From positions 1 through 6,367 of the forward strand of contig JAOAAM010000113.1 of the NCBI GenBank assembly GCA_026418875.1: a stretch of 6,367 nucleotides of DNA. Direction: 5' to 3'. How positions within the stretch are numbered: position 1 is the stretch's first letter; each line of letters starts with the position of its first letter. The DNA comes from Gemmataceae bacterium (GTDB lineage Bacteria; Planctomycetota; Planctomycetia; Gemmatales; Gemmataceae). The notes beneath the pieces are model-generated. The model was given only the letters and a program-made list of their open reading frames with translations, was not told the origin of the DNA and did not search any database. The position numbers and the translations under genes were made by a program. Below, in pieces: positions 1 through 5,227 of the stretch.

Positions 1-2
1 GG

Positions 3-614
3 GAGGCCGTGCGGGCTTTGGGCCAGGTGCGCAAGCCGATCTTCCGCGACCGGGATGGCAAAGTGCTGGCGAACCCGGCGATCTGGCTGCTGCGGGTGGC
101 GAACGGCGATCAACGTCTGAGTCCGCCTCCCAGCTTGTCCGAGCGGGCCGAAGCTCTCTCTGCGTACCTGTTCCTGCAAGGGGACAAATTCGAGAACATG
201 GACTACGCCGCGTGGTACGTCGCCACGGCCATCCGCGACCTCGTCTTGGAGTTCATGCACCCGGAGCGGCAAACGCTGGAGAAACCGCGCGGCGACGATG
301 CCCGGCTGCCCGACCGAGTTCCCCAGGAACGCGACTACCACCCGTGGCGGTTGACGACGAATCGCATCCAAGTGGGCTTGGGCGTGTGGCGGGAAAATTA
401 TGAGCATCCCGCCTTCGGACCGCGGCCCGCCGAGGTGAAAAACCTGATGGACAAGCTCATCGAAGCCGTCAATCGAAACATCCTCGGCGGCATGCTGCAA
501 AACCAGCGGACGAACGTGATCCTGGAGCCGCTGGAGACTTGGTTGCGGAACACGCAGTTCCCCAGCAAGAGCCTGTTCAACGAGGATCCCGAGGCGGTTG
601 TCGTCCGGCCATAG
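3..614 (+). CDS. Unrecognised protein, 5'-partial (C-terminal portion)
   Basis: The frame is open from the window edge to TAG at 612-614, giving about 203 codons, so the true start is probably outside the window. A GTG at 9 follows GGGAGG at 1-6 with only 2 nt between, too close to be a normal ribosome site. I do not recognise the family. The protein looks soluble, with no signal peptide or membrane segment. It is rich in Trp, Arg and acidic residues and mostly helical in character, with a proline/charged linker near the middle and a helical C-terminal third. It lacks the Walker or nuclease motifs I would expect of a terminase large subunit, although that is the gene usually found upstream of a portal. 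A strong hairpin 50 bp downstream and a new promoter beyond it suggest a separate transcription unit from the head genes. Coding is likely because the frame is long and of normal composition; the function is unknown. Confidence 0.7.
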   Translation, partial: EAVRALGQVRKPIFRDRDGKVLANPAIWLLRVANGDQRLSPPPSLSERAEALSAYLFLQGDKFENMDYAAWYVATAIRDLVLEFMHPERQTLEKPRGDDARLPDRVPQERDYHPWRLTTNRIQVGLGVWRENYEHPAFGPRPAEVKNLMDKLIEAVNRNILGGMLQNQRTNVILEPLETWLRNTQFPSKSLFNEDPEAVVVRP

Positions 615-664
615 CCCCTCGCGGACTTCGCTGAACTCGCCAGATTGCTCATCAACCCCCCTCC

Positions 665-707
665 CCGCCGGCAGCTGCCGCTTCGTCCTAGCGGCTCCTG
701 CCGGCGG
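665..707 (+). terminator. Strong two-tier stem-loop, possible terminator of the upstream gene
   Basis: CCGCCGGCAG (665-674) is perfectly complementary to CTGCCGGCGG (698-707). After a 2x2 internal mismatch, GCCGCT (677-682) pairs perfectly with AGCGGC (690-695), leaving a 7-nt loop (683-689). That makes 16 paired bases, nearly all G:C, starting 50 bp after the stop codon at 614 and just before a promoter candidate. The downstream sequence (CGTCATTT) is only weakly T-rich, so this is not a textbook Rho-independent terminator. It could instead be an RNA-processing or mRNA-stabilising hairpin. The structure is read directly from the sequence; the terminator role is inferred. Confidence 0.55.
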
Positions 708-729
708 CGTCATTTCCGCAAAAATCGCT

Positions 730-745
730 CGGTCATGCTTGACCG
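730..745. promoter_or_regulatory. Perfect dyad overlapping the -35 element, operator candidate
   Basis: CGGTCATGCTTGACCG is a perfect 6-bp inverted repeat around a 4-base centre (CGGTCA / TGACCG). It covers the whole candidate -35 hexamer at 739-744. A dimeric repressor bound here would block the promoter. The sequence is seen directly; the operator role is inferred. Confidence 0.35.
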
Positions 746-767
746 CCCCCCGAGTCGATTTTATACT
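739..767 (+). promoter_or_regulatory. Sigma70-type promoter candidate for the head operon
   Basis: TTGACC (739-744, 5 of 6 to consensus) and TATACT (762-767, 5 of 6) are separated by exactly 17 bp. Transcription would begin near 774 and leave a leader of about 135 nt before the ATG at 910. The position is sensible: after the hairpin that follows the upstream gene and before the first gene of the block. A second TTGACA at 776-781 has no credible -10 partner. Planctomycete promoters are poorly described, so consensus matching is only indicative. Confidence 0.5.
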
Positions 768-794
768 CCGCTTAGTTGACAGATGTACAGTATT

Positions 795-809
795 GGATCG
801 ATTCGATCC
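795..809. promoter_or_regulatory. 15-bp palindrome downstream of the promoter, operator candidate
   Basis: GGATCGA (795-801) and TCGATCC (803-809) form a perfect 7-bp inverted repeat around a single central T. It lies about 20-35 bp past the start point expected from the 739-767 promoter, a common place for a repressor site. The half-site differs from that of the dyad at 730-745, so the two would need different binding proteins if both are real. Confidence 0.35.
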
Positions 810-833
810 TCCGCATGTGGTCCACTTCCCCCG

Positions 834-886
834 AGCCGGGTCCGGCGTGCATGAGCCTGACGTCCGGCCGGCACACCGGCCCGGCT
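834..886 (+). promoter_or_regulatory. Long imperfect stem-loop in the leader of the small gene
   Basis: AGCCGGG (834-840) pairs with CCCGGCT (880-886). After a bulged T, CCGG (842-845) pairs with CCGG (876-879). After one mismatch, GTGC (847-850) pairs with GCAC (871-874). This gives 15 base pairs with one bulge and one mismatch, closing a 20-nt loop (851-870). It sits between the promoter candidate and the ATG at 910, so it would form in the 5' leader RNA. It does not match a riboswitch class that I recognise. The sequence after it (GGCTTCATTTCTCC) resembles that after the 665-707 hairpin (GGCGTCATTTCCGC). It could be a leader control element or a weak attenuator. Confidence 0.4.
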
Positions 887-909
887 TCATTTCTCCCCGA
901 GGCACTGCC

Positions 910-1146
910 ATGTTGAATCGACCCCGAGAAGACCGATTCGATGAAGTCCACGTCGGCAGCCGTTTCACCGAGGACGAGGTCGAGTTCCTGATGGCCATCG
1001 ACCGTTCCCAACGGCGAACCAACCGCCGCTTCCTCAGTTGGCATGAAGTCCTGCGTGTGGTGAAGTCGCTGGGATATGCCAAGGCGACGCCAGCCGCGCC
1101 GAGTTTGCCCCGGAATGCGGGAGAAGGCTCCGGGGGAGAGGAGTGA
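910..1146 (+). CDS. Small basic/acidic protein, possible helix-turn-helix fold (78 aa)
   Basis: The ATG at 910 is preceded by a modest GAGG (899-902) at 7 nt. The earlier part of this open frame overlaps the promoter and leader and looks non-coding, which supports this start. Residues 19-56 look like one compact helical domain: an acidic helix (FTEDEVEFLMAIDR), a basic turn (QRRTNRR), then a Trp-containing helix (SWHEVLRVVKSLGY). From memory, short proteins with the pattern F-T-x-E-E-x-E-F-L...P-F-x-T-W-x-E-V-L-x-V-L-x-S-L-G-Y recur in planctomycete genomes. The second half recalls a winged-helix or LexA-like DNA-binding turn. The last 18 or so residues (PAAPSLPRNAGEG...) are low-complexity and probably derive from an interspersed repeat. 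The stop is 52 bp before the portal start, so the two are probably co-transcribed. A role as small regulator or DNA-packaging helper is only a guess. Confidence 0.6.
   Translation: MLNRPREDRFDEVHVGSRFTEDEVEFLMAIDRSQRRTNRRFLSWHEVLRVVKSLGYAKATPAAPSLPRNAGEGSGGEE
1101..1143 (+). repeat. Degenerate copy of a dispersed GC-rich repeat, coding for the 3' end of the small gene
   Basis: The segment has the pattern of a widespread bacterial intergenic element made of C-runs, a short GAAT/GAGT centre, then purine-rich G-runs (CCCCGGAATGCGGG followed by AGAAGGCTCCGGGGGAGAGG). Its translation, S-L-P-R-N-A-G-E-G, is a peptide often produced when such elements are read into genes. The hairpin is weak here (CCCG 1109-1112 with CGGG 1118-1121). 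Identification is from memory of the pattern. Confidence 0.3.
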
Positions 1147-1198
1147 TCGGGGCGGTGCCAAGTTGGTCGGCGATAGTCGATCATCGGGAGGGGCGATC

Positions 1199-2452
1199 AT
1201 GCGGCTGTGGGAGTGGGTTCAGGAACGTTGGCGGGGGAAGGGGCGGCGGGAGGAGTCGGCCCCGGCACGAGTGTGGGCATCGCCGTCGTTATGGCGGCCG
1301 GCGGGTTGGTGGCGCGACGATCAGGTCGAGCAACTGCGGAACTATCAGTCGTGGGTTTACGCCGCCGTCAATGCGATCGCCCAAGAAGTGGCGCAGCAAC
1401 GGCCGTTCGTCTATCGCAACACCGGCCAGGCCGAGCACGAGCAACTGCCTTTGCCCCACAGTCACCCGTTGGTGCAGCTGTTGGAGGCCCCAAACCCGTG
1501 GCTGACCCGCTGGGAACTGTGGTATCTGACGACCGTGTACCTGGAGTTGACCGGGAATTGCTTCTGGTACGCGGCGATGCGGCAAGGGGCTGGAGGACGA
1601 CATCGGGTACCCGGCGAGCTGTGGGTCATCCCCTCGCCTTGGGTGCGGGTCGTTCCCGATCCGGTCACGTTTGTCCGGGGCTACGAGGTGTCGGCCCCGG
1701 GGTCGGCGACGGAGTGGTTTCCGGCCGAGGAAATCATCCACCTGAAATACCCCAACCCGCTCGATCCGCACTACGGCTTGTCGCCCTTGCAGGCCAATGC
1801 CCTGACGGTGGATGCGAACACCGAACTGTTGCGCAGCCGGTATCAGGCATTCCAATCCGGACAACGTCCCGGGATCGTGTTGCAGACGGAACAGATCCTC
1901 AGCGAGTCGGTGGCGCGTCGGCTGGAGGAGAGGGTGCAAGCGCGATTTGGCGGTCGGGAGAACTGGCACCGGCCGTTGATCCTCGAACAGGGCCTGAAAG
2001 CCTCGCCGTGGACGCTTACCCCAGCGGAGATGGACTTTCTCAACTCGGCACGGATGACCCGGGACGAGATCTTCGCGCTGTTTCGCGTCCCGGCCCCGGT
2101 GGCTGGACTGGTGGAAAACACGGGTCTGGGCGCGGACATCTGGTTCGGTGCCCGGGTGATGTTTTGCGAGGGGACGATTCAGCCGAAGCTCGAACTGATC
2201 GCCCAGACACTGACGCGGACGTTGGGCCGGCGCTTCGACCCGGACGTGGCGGTTGGGTTCGGCGATTGCAGTCCGCGGAATCAGGAGCAGCGGCGGAAGG
2301 ACGACGAATTGGACGCGCGGATGGGACTGCGGACTTACAACGAGATCCGCCGGGCCCGGGGCCTGCAACCCTACCCGGATTCGCGTTTCGATCAGCCGAT
2401 GTTGCCACAGAAAGCAGGCGGGGGGCATTGCCAAGGATCGGCGGATCGCTGA
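1199..2452 (+). CDS. Phage portal protein, HK97 family
   Basis: This protein would form the dodecameric ring at the capsid vertex through which DNA enters and leaves, and where terminase and head-tail connector dock. The 417-aa product has the usual length and landmarks of the HK97-type portal family (PF04860 type). They include an N-terminal helix with NYQSWVYAAVNAIAQEVA (48-65), the HPLVQLLEAPNPW block (89-101), and ELTGNCFWY (116-124). The wing/clip region follows with LWVIPSPWVRVVPD (141-154). Next come FPAEEIIHLKYPNPLDPHYGLSPLQA (174-199), the RPGIVL segment (223-228), and the stem helices around DEIFALFRVPAPVAGL (289-304). The C-terminal RTYNEIRRARGLQPYP (378-393) is also typical. ATG 1199 is chosen because GGAGGGG (1187-1193) lies 5 nt upstream; an ATG at 1076 would add 41 residues from inside the preceding gene. 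The last dozen residues are glycine-rich and poorly conserved in character. It is the first canonical gene of the head block. Confidence 0.95.
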   Translation: MRLWEWVQERWRGKGRREESAPARVWASPSLWRPAGWWRDDQVEQLRNYQSWVYAAVNAIAQEVAQQRPFVYRNTGQAEHEQLPLPHSHPLVQLLEAPNPWLTRWELWYLTTVYLELTGNCFWYAAMRQGAGGRHRVPGELWVIPSPWVRVVPDPVTFVRGYEVSAPGSATEWFPAEEIIHLKYPNPLDPHYGLSPLQANALTVDANTELLRSRYQAFQSGQRPGIVLQTEQILSESVARRLEERVQARFGGRENWHRPLILEQGLKASPWTLTPAEMDFLNSARMTRDEIFALFRVPAPVAGLVENTGLGADIWFGARVMFCEGTIQPKLELIAQTLTRTLGRRFDPDVAVGFGDCSPRNQEQRRKDDELDARMGLRTYNEIRRARGLQPYPDSRFDQPMLPQKAGGGHCQGSADR

Positions 2453-2642
2453 CTTTGCGGCGGTGCAAGGAGCCGTGTCGTGAATCGGTGAATGGCTGAG
2501 TTTGCGGCCTTGGGGGGGGGCGTGGCCATGAACTGCCGAATCACCGGGTTTTCTGCCCGCTGAGGTACGGAGTTTTCGAGTCATTGAGTGATTGAGTGAT
2601 TGAGTCATTGAGTCATTGAATCGGTGGATGAAGGAGGGCGAG
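2453..2642 (+). other. Non-coding spacer between portal and protease
   Basis: These 190 bases contain no supportable gene. They hold the 8-bp tandem repeat at 2578-2617, a run of nine G (2512-2520), and two copies of TGAATCGGTGRATG (2481-2494 and 2617-2630, one mismatch). An AAGGAG (2467-2472) precedes a GTG that is stopped after three codons, and TGA is followed at once by an ATG (2492) opening a 23-codon frame ending at 2563. I regard these as chance or as remnants of a lost small gene. Confidence 0.6.
2578..2617 (+). repeat. Five tandem copies of an 8-bp unit GAGTSATT
   Basis: GAGTCATT, GAGTGATT, GAGTGATT, GAGTCATT and GAGTCATT run without interruption from 2578 to 2617, then decay into GAATCGGT (2618-2625). 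A degenerate stretch in the same 8-bp phase (GAATCGGT, GAATGGCT, GAGTTTGC) lies at 2482-2505. The array ends 25 bp before the protease start and just before its ribosome site. Such octamer arrays are prone to slippage and are a typical genome-wide low-complexity element; a function is not evident. Confidence 0.85.
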
Positions 2643-3179
2643 ATGAACAAGACCCTGACGCGGGAGGCACCGGCGGCGGCGTGCCTGGGTTGCGACCCGG
2701 AGCAGTTGATCCTGCGGAACATCATCACGACCAGCTACCCGGATCGAGCCGGCGACGTGGTGGTGCCGTCGGGCTTGCGGAATGTCGAGGAGTTTCTGCG
2801 AAACCCGGTGGTGTTGTGGGCGCATCAGCGGGATTTGCCGCCGATTGGCCGTTGCCTGGCGTTGGAGATTTTGCCGGATCGCATCATCGCGCAGACGCAG
2901 TTTGCCCGAGGGGTGGCGTTTGCGGAGGACGTGTTCAAGTTGTACCAGCAGGGCATATTACGCGGCTGGTCGATCGGCTTCGTGCCGGTGCGTTCCACGC
3001 CGAGAAGTCAGGGGGTGCGGTACGAGGAGTGGGACTTGCTTGAGTATTCGGCGGTCCCGGTCCCCGAGAATCCGACCGCATTGACTCTCGCCGTGGCCAA
3101 GGGGCAGATCCGCGACCCGAGGTTGGCCCGGTGGTTGACCTGGGCGGCCGACGTGTTTGCGGACCTGGTTGTCGCCTGA
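2643..3179 (+). CDS. HK97-type prohead maturation protease
   Basis: This serine protease of the prohead protease family (PF04586, peptidase family S78 type) would sit inside the procapsid. There it removes the scaffolding N-terminal part of the capsid protein before DNA packaging. The 178-aa product carries the expected landmarks: RNIITTSYPDRAGDVVVPSG (25-44), NPVVLWAH with the probable catalytic His61, and the GWSIGF motif with the probable nucleophile Ser110. The block LLEYSAVPVPENPTA (132-146) contains the conserved Glu134 of the active-site neighbourhood. Length is normal for the family. ATG 2643 is chosen because AAGGAGG (2631-2637) lies 5 nt upstream; a TTG at 2616 would start within the tandem repeat and place the ribosome site inside the coding region. 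There is no separate scaffold gene, so the long N-terminal region of the neighbouring capsid protein is the likely substrate. Confidence 0.93.
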   Translation: MNKTLTREAPAAACLGCDPEQLILRNIITTSYPDRAGDVVVPSGLRNVEEFLRNPVVLWAHQRDLPPIGRCLALEILPDRIIAQTQFARGVAFAEDVFKLYQQGILRGWSIGFVPVRSTPRSQGVRYEEWDLLEYSAVPVPENPTALTLAVAKGQIRDPRLARWLTWAADVFADLVVA

Positions 3180-3349
3180 CACCGGCACCCGACTGTTTCC
3201 AAGGCGGGCCGCTCCTCGTTTCCGCCCTTCGTTCCAGCCGTCGGTTCTGATTGTGTTTTCCGTTTCCCGGGTTTTGGCTCTTTTCATCCCTTTCCTTTTT
3301 TTCCGTTTCTTGTCACGTCCCCAGCGGACTCAACTTGGGAGGTATCCTC
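3180..3349 (+). other. Pyrimidine-rich leader between protease and capsid genes
   Basis: These 170 bases contain no gene. An imperfect hairpin (AAGGCGGG 3201-3208 with TCCGCCCTT 3221-3229, one bulged C) follows the protease stop. It is followed by an increasingly C/T-rich stretch; 3279-3311 has only two purines (A3286, G3305) and includes T7 at 3296-3302. The capsid ribosome site, GGGAGG (3337-3342), is 7 nt before the ATG. A single-stranded pyrimidine leader could favour ribosome loading on the most heavily translated gene of the block, but this is inference. Confidence 0.5.
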
Positions 3350-4729
3350 ATGTCCGAAGCGTTGGAGAAATTTCAGACCCGTGCCGATCTGGCTCGGTAC
3401 ATCGAAGAGACGGCCAGCGCGGCCGTGGACAAGGCGATGGCGCAGGGCGGGCCAGTCGAACGCCGGGTGCCGTGGGTGACCAGCGGGCCGGTGGGTCAGG
3501 ACTCGGCAGGGTATTCGGTGCTAAAGGCAGCGGCGTTCGCCTTGGGTTATCTCGGCCCCGACCAGGCGAAGGAGGAGATCCACGTCCATCATCAGCTGCG
3601 TGAGTTGTACCAGACTTACGGCTTCGTGCCGCATTGCGGACACCAGGCATTCCTGGTTCCGCTGGCGAGCGCCCACCTGCCGGCGTTTGAACCGCGAGGC
3701 CAACGCTTGCAGCAGGAAGTTCGGGAAAAGATGACGGCGAACCGGCATCGCTTCGACCCGGACGAGGCCGCCTGGATCTTGCGACGAGTGCATCCACGCA
3801 CCAAGGCCCTGGGAGTGGGCAGCGACCTGGCCGGCGGAGTGCTTGTCGGCTTTCCCACGCTGGGCGAGTTGATCGACCTGCAACGCAACATGGAAGCGTT
3901 CGCGCAAGCGGGTGCTCAGGAAATCGCCTTGCCGCCCAACGGCCGCATCCAATTCCCCAAGTTGACGGGCGGTTCGACGGCCTATTGGGTCGGCGAAGGG
4001 GCCAGCATCTCCGAGTCGCAACCCTCGACCGGATCGTTGGACCTGCAAGCGAAGAAGCTGGGCATTTTCGTGAAGGTCAACAACGAGTTGCTCCGCTTTG
4101 CCAGTCCGTCGGCCGAAGGACTCATCCGCTTCGACATGGCCCGGGTCGCTGCCTTGAAAGCCGATCTGGCGATGCTGGAGGGCACGGGCGGGACGCAAAT
4201 CAAGGGTTTGCTGACCTACCCGGACGTGAAGACGCACACGGCCTCGACCACGGCGGCCAATGGCGACACCTTCCAGCCCGAGGACGTCGCCCAAATGGAG
4301 GCGAAGCTGCCCGACGCGGTGGCCGCTCCCACGGCCTGGCTGATGCGCAAGGACATGTTTGCCGCCATCATGAACCGCCGGGCCGACGCCATCTCCGATG
4401 GCGATTCCGCCGGGCCGTTCCTCTTCCACCCGTCGCGCTCGGCAGCCGATGCCCCGCCGACGGAGTTGTACGGCACGAAAGTCGTCCGCACCTCGCAGGT
4501 GTCCAACTCCCGTGTGAAGGGCACCTCCAACAACCTGACCTACATCGTGCTGGGCTACTTCCCGGATTGGATCGTCGGCCGCTCCGGCGTCATGGAGTTC
4601 CTCGCCAGCGGTCTGGGCGACTCCGCCTTGCAGAATGATCAGACTTATCTGCGGGGCATCCAGCACATCGATGCCGGACCGCGCCACGCCGCCAGCTTCG
4701 TCTGGTGCGACCAGTTGGTGATTGGTTGA
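3350..4729 (+). CDS. Major capsid protein, HK97 fold
   Basis: This is the main shell subunit (PF05065-type phage capsid family), 459 aa. Residues 1-155 form a long N-terminal region that begins with a helical, coiled-coil-like segment (EALEKFQTRADLARYIEETA, 3-22). It continues through YSVLKAAAFALGYLG (55-69) and a helical, charged stretch. This region matches the position and character of the HK97 delta/scaffold domain that the upstream protease would remove. The shell domain then starts at GVGSDLAGGVLVGFPT (155-170), the usual place near the cleavage point. It includes the typical WVGEGASISESQPS (213-226), KKLGIFVKVNNELLRFA (235-251), LEGTGGTQIKGLL (276-288) and a C-terminal strand block with WIVGRSGVMEFLAS. 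ATG 3350 is supported by GGGAGG 7 nt upstream. Extending to a TTG at 3251 adds a false hydrophobic leader from the pyrimidine tract. Confidence 0.95.
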   Translation: MSEALEKFQTRADLARYIEETASAAVDKAMAQGGPVERRVPWVTSGPVGQDSAGYSVLKAAAFALGYLGPDQAKEEIHVHHQLRELYQTYGFVPHCGHQAFLVPLASAHLPAFEPRGQRLQQEVREKMTANRHRFDPDEAAWILRRVHPRTKALGVGSDLAGGVLVGFPTLGELIDLQRNMEAFAQAGAQEIALPPNGRIQFPKLTGGSTAYWVGEGASISESQPSTGSLDLQAKKLGIFVKVNNELLRFASPSAEGLIRFDMARVAALKADLAMLEGTGGTQIKGLLTYPDVKTHTASTTAANGDTFQPEDVAQMEAKLPDAVAAPTAWLMRKDMFAAIMNRRADAISDGDSAGPFLFHPSRSAADAPPTELYGTKVVRTSQVSNSRVKGTSNNLTYIVLGYFPDWIVGRSGVMEFLASGLGDSALQNDQTYLRGIQHIDAGPRHAASFVWCDQLVIG

Positions 4730-4831
4730 GTCCCATTCCCCCACTTGCCTGCCGCGGGGCGGAGCGGTGCTTCGATCCATCGATCCGCCCCCAGACCCCC
4801 CCTAAATCCCTTAAGAACCTAGGAGAACACG
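4730..4831 (+). other. Spacer after the capsid gene with a strong hairpin (4756-4791)
   Basis: GGGGCGGA (4756-4763) is perfectly complementary to TCCGCCCC (4784-4791). Within the 20-nt loop TCGA (4772-4775) pairs with TCGA (4780-4783), making a bulged two-part stem. There is no T-run after it; a C7 run (4796-4802) and an A/T-rich stretch follow instead. It may be a partial terminator or a 3' stabilising or processing hairpin that sets capsid mRNA apart from downstream messages. The ribosome site AGGAG (4821-4825) of the next gene lies beyond it. Confidence 0.5.
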
Positions 4832-5209
4832 ATGTCCACGAAGATTCACGACTTGGCGAGCAATGTCATCCTCGGTGCCGGTTTGGCCCCGCAGACGATC
4901 ACGACGACGACGAACGGCCCGTCCGCCGACCTCATCGCTGGCGATGGACCATGTTTCGCCATCCAGCAAGTCGGCAACGTGTCAGGCACGTCGCCGTCGC
5001 TTTCCGGCAAGATTCAGGAATCGGACAACGCCTCGTCTTGGAGCGACATCCCCGGTGCGACGTTCACCTCGGTGACCGCCTCGGGGAATTACCAAGCCAT
5101 CACCTTTCAACGCACCAAGCGCTACGTTCGGTACGTCGGCACGGTGAGCGGGACTAGCCCGTCATTTGCCGTCGCCGTCGTGGTCAGCCAGCAGAGGAAG
5201 GTGGTTTGA
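4832..5209 (+). CDS. Small beta-rich virion accessory protein (possible capsid decoration protein)
   Basis: The 125-aa product has no signal peptide or membrane segment. It is rich in Ser, Thr, Val and Gly with alternating hydrophobic residues, suggesting an all-beta fold. Notable segments are GKIQESDNASSWSDIPGATF (59-78) and FQRTKRYVRYVGTVSGTSPS (92-111). The decapeptide VGNVSGTSPS (47-56) recurs as VGTVSGTSPS (102-111), which hints at a pseudo-repeated beta domain. From memory, proteins with a Q-E-S-x-D-x-x-x-W-x-D-I-P-G-A-x-F pattern followed by K-R-Y-V-R occur just after capsid genes in many siphophage and prophage head modules. They are annotated as hypothetical or minor structural proteins. 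Position between capsid and connector fits a decoration or cement protein, but a tail component cannot be excluded. ATG 4832 is supported by AGGAG (4821-4825) at 6 nt. Confidence 0.8.
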   Translation: MSTKIHDLASNVILGAGLAPQTITTTTNGPSADLIAGDGPCFAIQQVGNVSGTSPSLSGKIQESDNASSWSDIPGATFTSVTASGNYQAITFQRTKRYVRYVGTVSGTSPSFAVAVVVSQQRKVV

Positions 5210-5227
5210 CCGACCGTAGAGCAACTG

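Noticed and set aside
776..781. TTGACA as an alternative -35 element
   Set aside because: No acceptable -10 hexamer 16-18 bp downstream; the sequence there is part of the GGATCGATTCGATCC palindrome.
1076..1198. 41-residue N-terminal extension of the portal from ATG 1076
   Set aside because: It would overlap the small gene, has an Arg-rich non-family sequence, and ignores the strong GGAGGGG site before ATG 1199.
1207..2499. 430-codon plus-strand frame overlapping the portal
   Set aside because: Gly/Arg/Ala-rich translation of the portal gene in another frame; the portal frame is unambiguous.
2492..2563. 23-codon frame directly after a TGA in the portal-protease spacer
   Set aside because: Very short, crosses a G9 run, has no well-spaced ribosome site and no recognisable content.
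1289..2728. 479-codon open frame on the minus strand opposite the portal
   Set aside because: It lies exactly antisense to a clear portal gene, has Arg/Pro/Gln/His-rich composition typical of GC-rich antisense frames, and includes translated octamer repeat. No family resemblance.
3251..3349. Hydrophobic, signal-peptide-like extension of the capsid protein from TTG 3251
   Set aside because: It is only a translation of the pyrimidine tract (Phe/Ser/Leu), and GGGAGG sits inside it, 7 nt before the true ATG 3350.
3521..4780. 419-codon minus-strand frame opposite the capsid gene
   Set aside because: Antisense to a confident capsid gene, with low-complexity Arg/Gly/His composition and no ribosome site.
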